This document shows, piece by piece, positions 41,773 through 51,254 of a stretch of 64,000 nt of DNA. The notes beneath the pieces are model-generated. The model saw only the letters and a list, made by a program, of their open reading frames with translations. It was not told the origin of the DNA and ran no database searches. How positions within the stretch are numbered: the stretch's first letter is position 1; the number at the start of each line of letters is the position of its first letter. Made by a program: the position numbers and the translations under genes. The DNA is from JANXUC01 sp964619065. GTDB lineage: Bacteria > Acidobacteriota > Terriglobia > Terriglobales > Acidobacteriaceae. The stretch covers positions 9,678-73,677 of the forward strand of contig CAZUCC010000017.1 in NCBI GenBank assembly GCA_964619065.1, in the 5' to 3' direction.

Positions 41773-42462
41773 TCAATTGGGGCCGTGATCTCTGTCCGGA
41801 GGGCCCGATCTCATGCCGCGAGGACCGCCCAGATTGAGAGTTGTAGCCATAAATGTTCCGTCCTTGACGGCACCGGGACCGTAGATACGATCACCTACCT
41901 TGAAGTCTGCCAGGGTGATGCTTTCTCCCTCCTTGCGGAAGGACGTATTCTCGTCCACTGCAATCGTCTGTGTCTCGCCATCCCTACGAGTAATGGTCAG
42001 ATGGGTGCCGTCAATGGCTTTGATTTCGCCCGCGATAAACTTCTTGCCCATGCCCTCAGCAAAACCTCCTTGCCCAAAAGCTCCTGCACTGCCGGTACGC
42101 GTACCGAGAACCTCAGCTTCCCATGCATCCGTTCCCGTGGAGCGGCCGCGCACCATTGCCATGTCGCCCACTTTGAAGTTCGTGAGTTTCGCGGGCTGCC
42201 GATCTTTCATGAAGCGGGTGGTGCCAGTTACGGTCACGGTTACATCGCGGCCCTCGGGGTTCTGGATGGTGAGGGTTTGGCCATTGATTGCCGTAATTTT
42301 ACCCACGACGTCCGGTCGCCGCCTGCCAGGTTCGCGTCCGCCGTCGGCTGCGGAACCAGGCTTGGAATCAGGAGGAGTAGTTGGGGGCGTGTCCTGCGCG
42401 CCACATCCGCTAACGAGGCCTGCCAGCAAAACCGCCATCATGATCGAATTCTTTATTTTCAT
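41773..42462 (-). CDS. DUF5666 lipoprotein with two tandem domains
   Basis: A 229-residue lipoprotein: signal MKIKNSIMMAVLLAGLVSGC with lipobox VSGC, then two copies of the DUF5666 beta-barrel. Copy one (about 52-120) reads VVGKITAINGQTLTI...FKVGDMAMVRG; copy two (about 143-212) reads IAGEIKAIDGTHLTI...FKVGDRIYGPG. The regular GxI-x-A-I-x-G spacing and the VGD turn show the duplication clearly. The function of DUF5666 is unknown, perhaps OB-fold binding in the periplasm. The ATG at 42462 has GGAGG upstream, a little far away (11 bases). First gene of an operon with the TonB receptor and VWA protein. Confidence 0.82.
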   Translation of the reverse strand: MKIKNSIMMAVLLAGLVSGCGAQDTPPTTPPDSKPGSAADGGREPGRRRPDVVGKITAINGQTLTIQNPEGRDVTVTVTGTTRFMKDRQPAKLTNFKVGDMAMVRGRSTGTDAWEAEVLGTRTGSAGAFGQGGFAEGMGKKFIAGEIKAIDGTHLTITRRDGETQTIAVDENTSFRKEGESITLADFKVGDRIYGPGAVKDGTFMATTLNLGGPRGMRSGPPDRDHGPN

Positions 42463-42557
42463 TTTTCGAAGAACCTCCGCTTGGTACATTGCTGCAACGC
42501 ATTTCGCATGCATAAGAGAGGGATGCGAAGCTCGACAGCAAGGGTTGTTTAGAGAAG

Positions 42558-42597
42558 TGTAACGAACTGTAAGGACTGAGGATGTAACGAATTGTAA
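42558..42597 (-). promoter_or_regulatory. Two direct copies of a TGTAACGAAYTGTAA operator-like site
   Basis: TGTAACGAACTGTAA (42558-42572) and TGTAACGAATTGTAA (42583-42597), 25 bases apart from start to start, about 100 bases upstream of the DUF5666 start. Inside each copy TGTAA is repeated at 10-base spacing, one DNA turn, as in sites of OmpR/PhoB-type response regulators. The regulator is not identified. Confidence 0.6.
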
Positions 42598-42889
42598 AGT
42601 CTTGCGTCGCAAGTCCGCAGAGTCTGAAACTTGCGGGATGTGCAGCTCCAGGCGTATTTTCCAAGTGTTTCCTGGAGAAGCATAAGACAATGTTCTGTAA
42701 TGTGAACACGATGCTCAAGGTGGTCGGATCAATGTCGACAGGCCCGGTGGTGAAGCTTCAGAGGCTAAAGCCCAGGCATTCGCGGGTTCCGAGCGGCACG
42801 ATTTGAAGTCGCACCCTTCCCAATATCTTTGCTCTTTGGCGAGATCGGTTCCCGGCGAAGAAAGTTCCCCTTGAAGCGTGTTATTCGAA
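42598..42889. other. Divergent intergenic region
   Basis: Between the operator-like repeats and the aminotransferase promoter. No gene was found; GCGTCGCAAG near 42603 forms a small palindrome with CTTGCG. Confidence 0.3.
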
Positions 42890-42918
42890 TTGACAACCTT
42901 ACTTGAAAAATGTAGACT
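42890..42918 (+). promoter_or_regulatory. Sigma70-type promoter of the aminotransferase gene
   Basis: TTGACA (42890-42895), 17-base spacer, TAGACT (42913-42918): perfect -35, 4 of 6 in the -10, optimal spacing. It lies 53 bases before the ATG at 42972. Confidence 0.6.
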
Positions 42919-42971
42919 TTGCGTCCATATCCCTCCATTTTGCTGGAAACTGATTAAGCTTCAAGAATAGG

Positions 42972-44345
42972 ATGACCGCCATGCCCACTCCAACTGCAAC
43001 GCCGGAAAAACTGTCCTCCGCCGATGTCAAGGAATTTACCACCAGGTACACCTATGGGACTTGGCGGCGGCAAAAAGGCTGGAGCCCGCTGCACGTTGTG
43101 GACGCCGAGGATTGCCACTTTGTGGATGCTGCGGGGAAACGCTATTTGGATTTTTCCGCGCAGCTCATGTGCGTAACGCTGGGACACAAGAACCGCGCCG
43201 TGATTCAAGCGATCCAGGATCAGGCAGGGAAGTTGGCTTTTGTCGGTCCGGGTTTTGCAACCGATATCCGTGCGGAACTTGCGAAGCTGCTGCTGGAGGT
43301 TCTGCCCAAGGGGCTGGACAAATTCTTCTTCACCACTTCCGGCACTGAAGCCAACGAAGCCGCGTTCAAGATCGCCCGCATGGTAACCGGTAAGACGAAG
43401 ATTATTTCGCGCTACCGCTCCTACCATGGCTCTACTATGGGGTCGATCGCAGCGACGGGCGATCCGCGGCGCTGGGCCATGGAGCCGGCTGGGAAAATTC
43501 CGGGAGTGATTTTTGCTCCCGAAGTGAATTGCTACAAGTGCCCGATTGGCCACAGCTACCCCGGCTGTGGAATCGCTTGTGCGGAATACATCGAGCACAT
43601 GATCGTAAACGAAAGCGACGTGGCAGCAGTCATAGTAGAGCCGGTCGTGGGAACGAATGGTGTGCTCGTTCCACCGCAGGAGTATATGCCTCGTCTGCGC
43701 AAAATTTGTGATGCGCACGGAGTGCTGCTAATCGCCGATGAAGTCATGACTGGCTGGTGCCGTACAGGAAAATGGTTTGCTGTCGATCATTGGAATGTTT
43801 CGCCTGACATCCTTACTACCGCAAAGGGGATCACCAACGCCGCCATTCCGCTGGGCCTCTGTGCCACAACGGAGAAGATTGCTTCTTATTTCGAAGAAGA
43901 GTTCTTTTCTCATGGACATACCTATGAGGCCCATCCGCTCACCCTGGCTCCGGCTATTGCCTCTATCCAAGAAATGAAGCGGCTGAATCTAAACGCTCGC
44001 GCCAATGAAATAGGTGGATATCTGGGACAGAAACTGAAGGAACTCATGCCGAAGCACCCATCGATCGGAGAAGTTCGCGGCATTGGTCTGTTCTGGGCTG
44101 TGGAATTGGTCAAGAACAAAACAACTATGGCACCTTTTAATACCGGGATCGACAAGGTGTCCGGTCGTCCTCTGCTGGTGGATAAAGTGTCGGCTCGGAT
44201 GATGGGCAACGGCGTATTCCTGCAATCCTGGATGAGCCACTTTGTCTTTGCGCCGCCGCTGATTGTTACCAAAGACGACATTGATCACGGAGTGGCTGTG
44301 TTCGACGAAGCTCTGAGCCTTGCTGACGCGGAAGTTGAGAAGTAA
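42972..44345 (+). CDS. Class III PLP aminotransferase (taurine/beta-alanine:pyruvate-type)
   Basis: A 457-residue aminotransferase. Landmarks: YLDFSAQLMCVTLGHKN, FTTSGTEANEAAFKIAR, YRSYHGSTMGS, LLIADEVMTGWCRTGKW (PLP-pyridine Asp) and TTAKGITNAAIPLG (Schiff-base Lys). The pattern fits omega-amino acid:pyruvate aminotransferases, whose usual amino donors are taurine, beta-alanine or similar; substrate cannot be fixed. A Cys-rich loop, NCYKCPIGHSYPGCGIAC, is inserted near residue 180 and could bind metal or be structural. ATG 42972 and ATG 42981 are both possible starts. Single gene, own promoter, convergent with the amidohydrolase gene. Confidence 0.9.
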   Translation: MTAMPTPTATPEKLSSADVKEFTTRYTYGTWRRQKGWSPLHVVDAEDCHFVDAAGKRYLDFSAQLMCVTLGHKNRAVIQAIQDQAGKLAFVGPGFATDIRAELAKLLLEVLPKGLDKFFFTTSGTEANEAAFKIARMVTGKTKIISRYRSYHGSTMGSIAATGDPRRWAMEPAGKIPGVIFAPEVNCYKCPIGHSYPGCGIACAEYIEHMIVNESDVAAVIVEPVVGTNGVLVPPQEYMPRLRKICDAHGVLLIADEVMTGWCRTGKWFAVDHWNVSPDILTTAKGITNAAIPLGLCATTEKIASYFEEEFFSHGHTYEAHPLTLAPAIASIQEMKRLNLNARANEIGGYLGQKLKELMPKHPSIGEVRGIGLFWAVELVKNKTTMAPFNTGIDKVSGRPLLVDKVSARMMGNGVFLQSWMSHFVFAPPLIVTKDDIDHGVAVFDEALSLADAEVEK

Positions 44346-44385
44346 GCACGCGGCGCGGAGTAATTTCCTCCTCGATTCATGAGTG

Positions 44386-45678
44386 TTACTTTTTTTCCGT
44401 TCGCAGGCCTGTGGAGATAGTGCCGTCCCAGGTCGCTTCTCCTTGCACCTTATACGGTCCCAATTTGTCCCAATCGGTCCGCGAGATGCCGTTGAGATCG
44501 TAAGCCACCAGTCCGTTGCGCACAGTAAGTTCGCAAGCCAGTCGTTGGTGTCCTGACAAACGCGCGCCAAAAACATCCACAAAGCCAAAATTTCCTTTCT
44601 CTAACCGCAATACCGCTACATCAGCCGGTGCACCCACGGAAAGACGGCCCAGGTCGTCACGCTTAATTTCTCGAGCAGGGTTCAACGTAGAGCGTGCAAT
44701 CACGTCTTCCAGAGTCAGGCCCATGTTCAAGAACTTTGACATCACATTCAGCATGTTCTTCATGCCGGAATTCATACTGTCGATGTGCAGGTCGGTCGAG
44801 ATGGAATCGGGCACAAACCCTTGGCGGATGGCAGGGACTGCCTGTCGGAACAAGAAGCTTCCTCCACCATGTCCCACGTCGAAGATGATTCCACGCTTCC
44901 TGGCTTCGAATAAATAGGGCATCACGTGACCGCTGGCATCGAGCATCGGCACTGCGTCGAGGTAGGTATGTGTGTAGATATCGCCGGGCCGTAGTTTCTT
45001 GAGTACCAGGTCCTGGAAGGGGCGTTCGGGGCGAAATGTTCCGAAGTCCACCATCACGGGAATATTCGCCAGAGTGCCCGCTTCGACCGCTCTTTCGACG
45101 GGTGTCCACTCCGGCCCGTCGTAATGTGCGGTTTTGATGCCGACAACGGTGTCTTTATATTTTCCGGCGACCTCCGCTGTGGCCTTGGCGTCCATGTCAT
45201 CGAGATTCTGCTCGATCCTGCCGCCTCCCATCCCGCTACCAACAATATTCAGCAAGGCTAGAACGCGAGTCTTCGAGCGATCAATGATGCGCTCTTTAAA
45301 GTCAGGGAAGTTACGCCAGCCCGAACTTCCGGCGTCAACTACAGTCGTAACGCCTGAACGAAAGGTAAAGCCGTCTGGGTAGACGCTATGATCACCAGAG
45401 TAGGCATCGCGCATTCCGGTGCCAGCGTAGACATGCACGTGGATGTCGAGGAGACCAGGAGTAACATAGAGTCCGTGAACATCGATCGTCTTACGAGCCT
45501 CCGAGCTGGGGATGTGGGCCGCAATAGCAGCGACTTTGCCATCTTGGATCGCGATATCGCGCACAGCATTCAATTTGCTGTTGGCATCGATGACGTGACC
45601 ACCTTGGAGCAGTAGATCGTAGTGTGCCTGCCCGAATGCAGAGCAAGCTAACGCGAAGAGAATAAGTAGGTACTTCAT
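44386..45678 (-). CDS. Exported amidohydrolase/deacetylase-like metallohydrolase
   Basis: A 430-residue metal-dependent hydrolase with a signal peptide (MKYLLILFALACSAFGQ), unusual for this mostly cytosolic group. Metal ligands of the amidohydrolase fold are visible: DIHVHVYAG (His-x-His), VGIKTAHYDG (Lys for carboxylation), YTHTYLD, DVGHGGGSF and ISTDLHIDS (Asp). It belongs near the EF_0837/AHA_3915-type amidohydrolases and dihydroorotase-like enzymes; substrate unknown. The ATG overlaps the stop of the upstream glycosidase gene (45675-45678), so it is the last gene of a secreted-hydrolase set. Confidence 0.82.
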   Translation of the reverse strand: MKYLLILFALACSAFGQAHYDLLLQGGHVIDANSKLNAVRDIAIQDGKVAAIAAHIPSSEARKTIDVHGLYVTPGLLDIHVHVYAGTGMRDAYSGDHSVYPDGFTFRSGVTTVVDAGSSGWRNFPDFKERIIDRSKTRVLALLNIVGSGMGGGRIEQNLDDMDAKATAEVAGKYKDTVVGIKTAHYDGPEWTPVERAVEAGTLANIPVMVDFGTFRPERPFQDLVLKKLRPGDIYTHTYLDAVPMLDASGHVMPYLFEARKRGIIFDVGHGGGSFLFRQAVPAIRQGFVPDSISTDLHIDSMNSGMKNMLNVMSKFLNMGLTLEDVIARSTLNPAREIKRDDLGRLSVGAPADVAVLRLEKGNFGFVDVFGARLSGHQRLACELTVRNGLVAYDLNGISRTDWDKLGPYKVQGEATWDGTISTGLRTEKK

Positions 45679-47858
45679 GAGTGGGGCCCCTTACTGCTGG
45701 CAATGCGGCCGCGCAGCACGGTTACCGAAGCCTTTGGCAACGTGTAGGTTGTCGTCGGGCTGGCTGTTAGTTGGGACTTCGCTAGTGGTCCATCAGGATT
45801 CGCTGACCCTCCGTTTGGCTCTGCAATCCATTGGTACTGCTCGCTGCCAAAGGTGACCATGTCGACTGGACCAGCAAAAAGGCTATCGGTCTTCGTACTC
45901 GTGTCATGAAATGAAATTCGAAGTGAATGGGCATTTTCCTGGTCCTTATTGACGATCATGAGTGCCCACTGGCCGTCCGGACGCTTGACTGCATACGCGG
46001 TCACCAGGTCATGTCCTGCGGGGTCGGCAATATCGCTACTCGCTGGAAACACTTGGTGCGCGCCGTTTCCGGGCTGGACCCATTCCAGGTTGATGAGTTG
46101 ACTTGCAAAGTACTGGGATGTTGGCTGCTTGATCTGGTAGTCCTTATCGGTAACAAACATGCTGAACGTTGACATAGAGCTTCCGCATCCGTGATCGAGT
46201 GGCTCCGGAATATAGTGGAAAAAGTAGAGGCCATCGCCGCCCGCAGTGAAGAACGACCCGACGAAGTCTGCCAACCAGAGGGAGCCAAAGTTATCGACAA
46301 ACGATTCGCCATCGCTGGAGGACATGTTGAGTTCGGAGATCAACATGGGCACGTTTGGTGGCAACCCGTCGTCTCGCCACACTTGAAGGATATGGCTGGT
46401 GAGGTGTGCCTCATCGTATAAGTCACTCCATTGAATGGTGCAGGGATCATACGGATAGTGCTCGAATGACATGAACGATAAATCAGCTAACCGATTATGA
46501 GCTTTGAGATAGGCGATAAAGCGCCCCAGCCAGGATGTCCGCCCCTGCGCGTCAGGCCAGACGAGAATATCTTCATTCACGCCTTCAAATACTGGGCCGC
46601 CTAGCTTCAGATGCGGATCTACTTTGTGCAGCGCCGTGGCCCACTGCAAGTACAAAGCTCCGTAGTCTTCGGGGAGCATGAATTGGCCATCGGGCTCTTC
46701 ACCCATCTCAATGTATGAGATGGGGTATCCGCGTGCTTTCAAGTAGGCGATCTGGTTGGCTGAATCTTCCGGAGTGCCATACAACATAGAGACGGGAATC
46801 ATTGCTGGCAAACCGCGTGTGTAACCACTTGTAAAGAAGAGGTCGAATCCTACCTGGTCCCCGCGATCCTGGATGCCGGTAGGTTCGTGCCAAGGGTCGA
46901 CCGAAGAGCAATAGGTTGTGGTCTGATCGGGGTCCGCGGTATGGCGAATGAGGTCATAGAATTGACCGTCTGCCGAGGCAGTTCCCAGATAGATTTCACG
47001 AATCGCATATCCTACGCAGTTGCGGCGGTCCGATGAATCGTGGGTATCGCACGAATTCGAAGACTCCGACATCAAAATACGAAGATAGCGCACTGAGACA
47101 GGATCTGGATTGAGCTGGAGCTGAGCTTTTCCTCCCGATCCATTGGTTATGGCGCCGCCGCGAAAGGTGATCCACGCTCCTCTCGTTGGCTGTTTAATGG
47201 GGTTGTTCTCACCCATCCAATATTGCACCAGGTAATGGCGTGCGTAAGGCTCAGCCCAGGAAATTCGGATGGCATTAATGGGATGACTGTGCGCCAGGTC
47301 GATTACTATCCACTGCGGATAGTTAGAATCCTCCTCGCCAGTAAACGCCTTAGCTAGATACGGATTGCTCTTCCAAAACGTGTTCTCATCACCATCCGTC
47401 ATACGGCCATAGCCATTCGCATCGGTACCTTCGTTGCGTGTGAAACCGCGATGGGGGAGGGCATAGCCGAAGGAATGGCGGATGAACTCAGTAGGCTTCG
47501 GATTGCCCGTGAAATACCCTTTCCCGGCAGGGTCGCTCCAGGTGCCCTGCGGGTTCCAGTGCCACGCTTCCACGTGAAGCTCCGTATTCTGGCGATAAGT
47601 GACCGTCTGCCAACCGGCGGAGAGTACTTGTTTGATCACGGGTTCGGTAAACACCTTGTCCGTGGATGCGGTGCTGATGCGGTCAACGCCAGCCCCCAGT
47701 GCTTCCGTCGGCACAAGTGTCTTCGCGATGTGGCTGGGAGTGATGTCAACCTGGATTGATTGAGATAAGGCTAGGGAGCTGAATAGTAAGCATCCTAGCA
47801 ATAGTGCGGGGGGAATCACTTCAAACAGCCGTAATTTACCGTGTGCAGTGTGACGCAT
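45675..47858 (-). CDS. Secreted discoidin-domain glycosidase-like protein, paralogue 1
   Basis: A 727-residue exported protein. After a signal peptide (LLLGCLLFSSLALSQ) comes an N-terminal domain, then a discoidin/F5-8C-type sugar-binding module (about 145-260; TFWKSNPYL, NYPQWIVIDLAHSH, YARHYLVQYW), then a TIM-barrel of glycosidase clan A style with the acid/base Glu in YIEMGEEPDGQ and the likely nucleophile in LISELNMSS, and a C-terminal beta-domain. This resembles GH39/GH51-type enzymes such as arabinofuranosidases or xylosidases; exact family not certain. GGAGG lies before the ATG. It is about 50 percent or more like the protein at 48913-51138 by eye. Confidence 0.72.
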   Translation of the reverse strand: MRHTAHGKLRLFEVIPPALLLGCLLFSSLALSQSIQVDITPSHIAKTLVPTEALGAGVDRISTASTDKVFTEPVIKQVLSAGWQTVTYRQNTELHVEAWHWNPQGTWSDPAGKGYFTGNPKPTEFIRHSFGYALPHRGFTRNEGTDANGYGRMTDGDENTFWKSNPYLAKAFTGEEDSNYPQWIVIDLAHSHPINAIRISWAEPYARHYLVQYWMGENNPIKQPTRGAWITFRGGAITNGSGGKAQLQLNPDPVSVRYLRILMSESSNSCDTHDSSDRRNCVGYAIREIYLGTASADGQFYDLIRHTADPDQTTTYCSSVDPWHEPTGIQDRGDQVGFDLFFTSGYTRGLPAMIPVSMLYGTPEDSANQIAYLKARGYPISYIEMGEEPDGQFMLPEDYGALYLQWATALHKVDPHLKLGGPVFEGVNEDILVWPDAQGRTSWLGRFIAYLKAHNRLADLSFMSFEHYPYDPCTIQWSDLYDEAHLTSHILQVWRDDGLPPNVPMLISELNMSSSDGESFVDNFGSLWLADFVGSFFTAGGDGLYFFHYIPEPLDHGCGSSMSTFSMFVTDKDYQIKQPTSQYFASQLINLEWVQPGNGAHQVFPASSDIADPAGHDLVTAYAVKRPDGQWALMIVNKDQENAHSLRISFHDTSTKTDSLFAGPVDMVTFGSEQYQWIAEPNGGSANPDGPLAKSQLTASPTTTYTLPKASVTVLRGRIASSKGPHS

Positions 47859-47905
47859 GAAACCTCCGACGGCAGATGATCTATGATTTACGATGTCGTT
47901 TCCAA

Positions 47906-48820
47906 CTATGGCTTTGTGTCTAAAGGATGAGTAGCGTCTTCGAAGAACTTTTTCTGGAGCTTCAAGCCTTCGTTATCCGCCTTCACAGCACGGATGGCTG
48001 TGACTAAGTCTGAAATCAGTAGATTGGTGTCGAACTCACCAAGTTCCTTGCTGGCAACCGAGCCGTCTCCAGCGTAATGGTTTGGGAAACGCGCATACCA
48101 CCAGATCCCTGTGTATAGGCTCTCCGGGAGCTTCTGCCTAGCTTGGTCTGCGCCAGACTCATCTTTCGCTCGATCTAAGTGAACTAAGTCAGGACGCGCC
48201 ACCATGGTACGGGAGGTTTCGCCTTCTCCTGCGTGGAAATCGACTGCATAGCTTGACGATTTCATGGGTGGCTGTCCAACTAGGTTGTCGTGCGAAGGTC
48301 GCAGGAATACGTAAACAATATAGTCATGGGGAGAGGCGAGTTGCGCCTGGGCAAAAAAAGGTAGCAGATTTACGTTCCCGCCATGCCCGTTTACGATAAT
48401 GATTTTCTTGCAGCCGTTGCGTCCCATCTCATCGGTGGTTTCTTGCAGGAGTTCGAGCTGCAGGTGGGCGCTGTAGGCCACAGTTCCAGGCTGGTGGCGT
48501 GCTTCAAAGATCTGGGAAACGTAGTATTCCGGAAAAACGACCGCAAATTCCTGCTTTGCCGCATGCAAGGACACGTAACGCACATTGATTAAGTCATTAC
48601 CGAGCGGCAGGTGGAGTCCGTGTTTCTCCATGATTCCGACTGGCAATAGGCACGTCCCCTGGGACTGCTGAATGGCCTTCACGAAGTCGGCGGATGTCAA
48701 CTCCTCCCATTGAACGGAAAGCGACTGAGCCAGCATTGCCGGCGCGGTAAGGAGAACGATAGCCGCAAGAAGAATTTTGACCGTGTTTACAGGGCACGGT
48801 TTTTGTTGATTGCTGGTCAT
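47906..48820 (-). CDS. Exported creatininase-family amidohydrolase
   Basis: A 304-residue protein with a signal peptide (ILLAAIVLLTAPAMLAQ). The creatininase fold is shown by LLPVGIMEKHGLHLPLGND (Glu, His and Asp metal ligands), IIIVNGHGGNVNLLPF and DFHAGEGETSRTM. Family members hydrolyse cyclic amides such as creatinine or remove formyl/amide groups, but the true substrate of secreted members is unknown. It lies between two paralogous discoidin-glycosidase genes, so a role on modified sugars or glycan amides is a reasonable guess. GGAG stands before the ATG. Confidence 0.87.
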   Translation of the reverse strand: MTSNQQKPCPVNTVKILLAAIVLLTAPAMLAQSLSVQWEELTSADFVKAIQQSQGTCLLPVGIMEKHGLHLPLGNDLINVRYVSLHAAKQEFAVVFPEYYVSQIFEARHQPGTVAYSAHLQLELLQETTDEMGRNGCKKIIIVNGHGGNVNLLPFFAQAQLASPHDYIVYVFLRPSHDNLVGQPPMKSSSYAVDFHAGEGETSRTMVARPDLVHLDRAKDESGADQARQKLPESLYTGIWWYARFPNHYAGDGSVASKELGEFDTNLLISDLVTAIRAVKADNEGLKLQKKFFEDATHPLDTKP

Positions 48821-48912
48821 TGCATTGCTCCTCAGTATTGCTTGATGTCCGGCCCTTATGGGCTAAAGTCCCCTGTCTCAACAATTCATTCCTACACCGC
48901 AAGAGACCGGCT

Positions 48913-51138
48913 TTAATGAGTCATACCTTCGACGGTTCCGCGCAGCACATTGAGTGAGGACCTTGGCAAAGTGAAGGAAGCGCCTGCTCCGCCCTGGACC
49001 GTGGTTGTCACTGGAGGAACATTCGGATCCGCATGGCTGTTAGGACCTTCGGAGTGCCATGCGTACTGCGTGCTGCCAAACGTGACCATCGTGACTGGCC
49101 CGGAGAAAGTCTTCGGTGTCCCTGTACTCTGATCGAAGACCAAGTGCACCAGATGAGAATTCGACGGGTCTTTGTTAATCACCATGACCGACCACTTGCC
49201 GTCCGGAAGTTGAACTGGATACGCAGTTACCAATACATGTCCTGCGCCGTCTTTAAGATCAGTAGATGCCGCGAAGAGCTGGTGAGTGCCTGTTCCATGC
49301 TTGACCCATTCGAGATTAATGATCTGGCTGGCGTAGTATTGCGAGGTGTGGGCGCGAATGTTGAGGTTTTCGTCGGCTACGAAATTTCCATACGTACTAT
49401 ATCCGTTGCAACTTGGGCGTATCGATTCCGGTTGGATGGGCGAGTGGTAGTAAATATCGCCTCCGAGCGTGAGGAACGATCCCACACTGTCTCCGAGCCA
49501 CAGAGCGGCGAAGATGTCAGTCATCTCCTGAGTCAGACCCCAGGAAAGGTTGCTCTCGGTGTTGATCAGTGGGACATTTGCGGGGACACCGTCCGCTCGC
49601 CAGATTTTGAGAATGCCTTCGGTCACCTCAGGCTCATGATATAAATCTGACCAGGTGATTTGGCATGGCGGAAAAGGATAGTGCTCGAACGACATAAACG
49701 ACAAGTCCGCGAGCCGTCCGTGTTCCTTCAAGTAATCCACGAAACGCCCGAGCCAAGAGACTCGCCCACTAGAGTCAGGCCAGACTTCGATGTCGTCGTT
49801 TACTCCCTCAAAAACAGGCCCGCCCAGCCTCAGGGTTGGGTCCACCTTATGTAAGGCCGCGGCAAACTGCAGATAGAGAGCGCCATAGTCTTCGGGTAGC
49901 ACCTTCTGGCCATCGGGCTCCTCTCCCATCTCAATATAGGAGATTGGATAGCCGCGCTTTTTCACGTAGGCAATTTCTGCTGCGGCATCTTCCGGAGTTC
50001 CGTAGAGCATGGCAATTGGAATCATGGCTGGTAAGTGGTTGGTGATGCCGCTGGTGTAGAAAAGATCGAAGCCAGTTTGATCGCCGGCCTGCAGATCGAG
50101 ATCGGACGCCGCATGCCAAGGATCGACGGAAGACGCGCTCACGTTGGTTTGGCCAGCGTCAGGGACATGCTTCACCAGGTCCACAAACTCACCGTTCTCG
50201 GTAGTAGTCCCAGCATAGAGCTCGCGGATGGCATATCCTGCGGAGCTGCGCGGATCCTTGGGGTCGTGCGTGCTGGGTGTATTGGAGGATTGCGTCATCC
50301 AGAGGCGGATGTATCGCGCGGGCACAGGCGCTGGGGCAAGCTTCAAGATCTCTGTCCCCCCGCGGCCAGCTGTGACTATCCCTGACGGAAAAGTGATCCA
50401 CGCGCCCGCGGTTGGATTTGCGAGAGGCTCTCTTTCCGCGCTCCAATATTGAACTAGATAGCGACGGGCATACGGATTGGCCCAGTCAATCCGCAGAGTG
50501 TCGATTTTCTCTATCGCACCCAGGTTGAGGATGACCCACTGTGGGTGGAGAGAATCATCTTCTCCAGTGAACTTGCTAGTGAGATACGGATTGCTTTTCC
50601 AGTAAGTGTTGGGATCTCCATCCGTCATGCGGGAATACTTGCTGCGCGTACGTCCGTCGCCATGAGTGTTGCCGCGATGGGGCAGGGGATAGCCAGCAGA
50701 ATTCCGGATGGCTTCGCCCAGTTCTGTGCTGCCCGTGAAGTATCCGCTCTTGTGGGCGGCGTCGCTCCAGGTTCCATTTGGATTCCAGTGCCAGGCCGAG
50801 CCCTGTAGCTCGGTATTTTGACGGTAAGTTATCGGTCCCCAACCGGCGGAGAGAGACTCCTTCAGGATGGTGGGACTGTAGATTTTGTCGATTACGCTTT
50901 CAGAAAGAATATCGATGGATGAGCCGAGGGCGACGTCGGGGTCGAAGGATTTGATGACGTGAGTGGCGTTCACGTGGATCGTGGCAGTCGTTGATTCAGG
51001 AGTTGTAGCGGCTGGTTCCGAAGCACCTAGCAGATGCAATGGGGCGGCACAGAAAGACACAGCAACGGCCGCACACAACAAAATTGGACGAACGAATTGC
51101 TTTGCCGATTTGTCATGTCGGCCGCTTGAAACCCGCAT
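48913..51138 (-). CDS. Secreted discoidin-domain glycosidase-like protein, paralogue 2
   Basis: A 741-residue paralogue of the protein at 45675-47858 with the same order of parts: signal peptide (about 17-40), N-terminal domain, discoidin module (TYWKSNPYLTSKF, HPQWVILNLG, YARRYLVQYW), clan-A-like barrel with YIEMGEEPDGQ, and C-terminal beta-domain ending LPRSSLNVLRG. The proposed nucleophile region reads LINTESNLSWG here against LISELNMSSS in paralogue 1, so the Glu is kept but neighbours differ, suggesting altered specificity. CGAGG lies just before ATG 51138. First gene of the run toward the amidohydrolase. Confidence 0.72.
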   Translation of the reverse strand: MRVSSGRHDKSAKQFVRPILLCAAVAVSFCAAPLHLLGASEPAATTPESTTATIHVNATHVIKSFDPDVALGSSIDILSESVIDKIYSPTILKESLSAGWGPITYRQNTELQGSAWHWNPNGTWSDAAHKSGYFTGSTELGEAIRNSAGYPLPHRGNTHGDGRTRSKYSRMTDGDPNTYWKSNPYLTSKFTGEDDSLHPQWVILNLGAIEKIDTLRIDWANPYARRYLVQYWSAEREPLANPTAGAWITFPSGIVTAGRGGTEILKLAPAPVPARYIRLWMTQSSNTPSTHDPKDPRSSAGYAIRELYAGTTTENGEFVDLVKHVPDAGQTNVSASSVDPWHAASDLDLQAGDQTGFDLFYTSGITNHLPAMIPIAMLYGTPEDAAAEIAYVKKRGYPISYIEMGEEPDGQKVLPEDYGALYLQFAAALHKVDPTLRLGGPVFEGVNDDIEVWPDSSGRVSWLGRFVDYLKEHGRLADLSFMSFEHYPFPPCQITWSDLYHEPEVTEGILKIWRADGVPANVPLINTESNLSWGLTQEMTDIFAALWLGDSVGSFLTLGGDIYYHSPIQPESIRPSCNGYSTYGNFVADENLNIRAHTSQYYASQIINLEWVKHGTGTHQLFAASTDLKDGAGHVLVTAYPVQLPDGKWSVMVINKDPSNSHLVHLVFDQSTGTPKTFSGPVTMVTFGSTQYAWHSEGPNSHADPNVPPVTTTVQGGAGASFTLPRSSLNVLRGTVEGMTH

Positions 51139-51198
51139 GTCAACCTCGGAGTGTTTTGTAGCCGCTCTGCAAGCGGGCCTAACGAAGAATCCCCTTGC

Positions 51199-51230
51199 GA
51201 CCAGAGCCTCTGTGTAACAAGGCTCTGGTC
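51199..51230. terminator. Perfect 10-bp inverted repeat after the TonB receptor gene
   Basis: GACCAGAGCC (51199-51208) and GGCTCTGGTC (51221-51230) around a 12-base loop, 25 bases downstream of the minus-strand receptor stop at 51255. No T-tract follows on the minus strand; position favours a terminator. Confidence 0.55.
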
Positions 51231-51254
51231 TTGGGGTACTTAGGTTCCGAGCTT

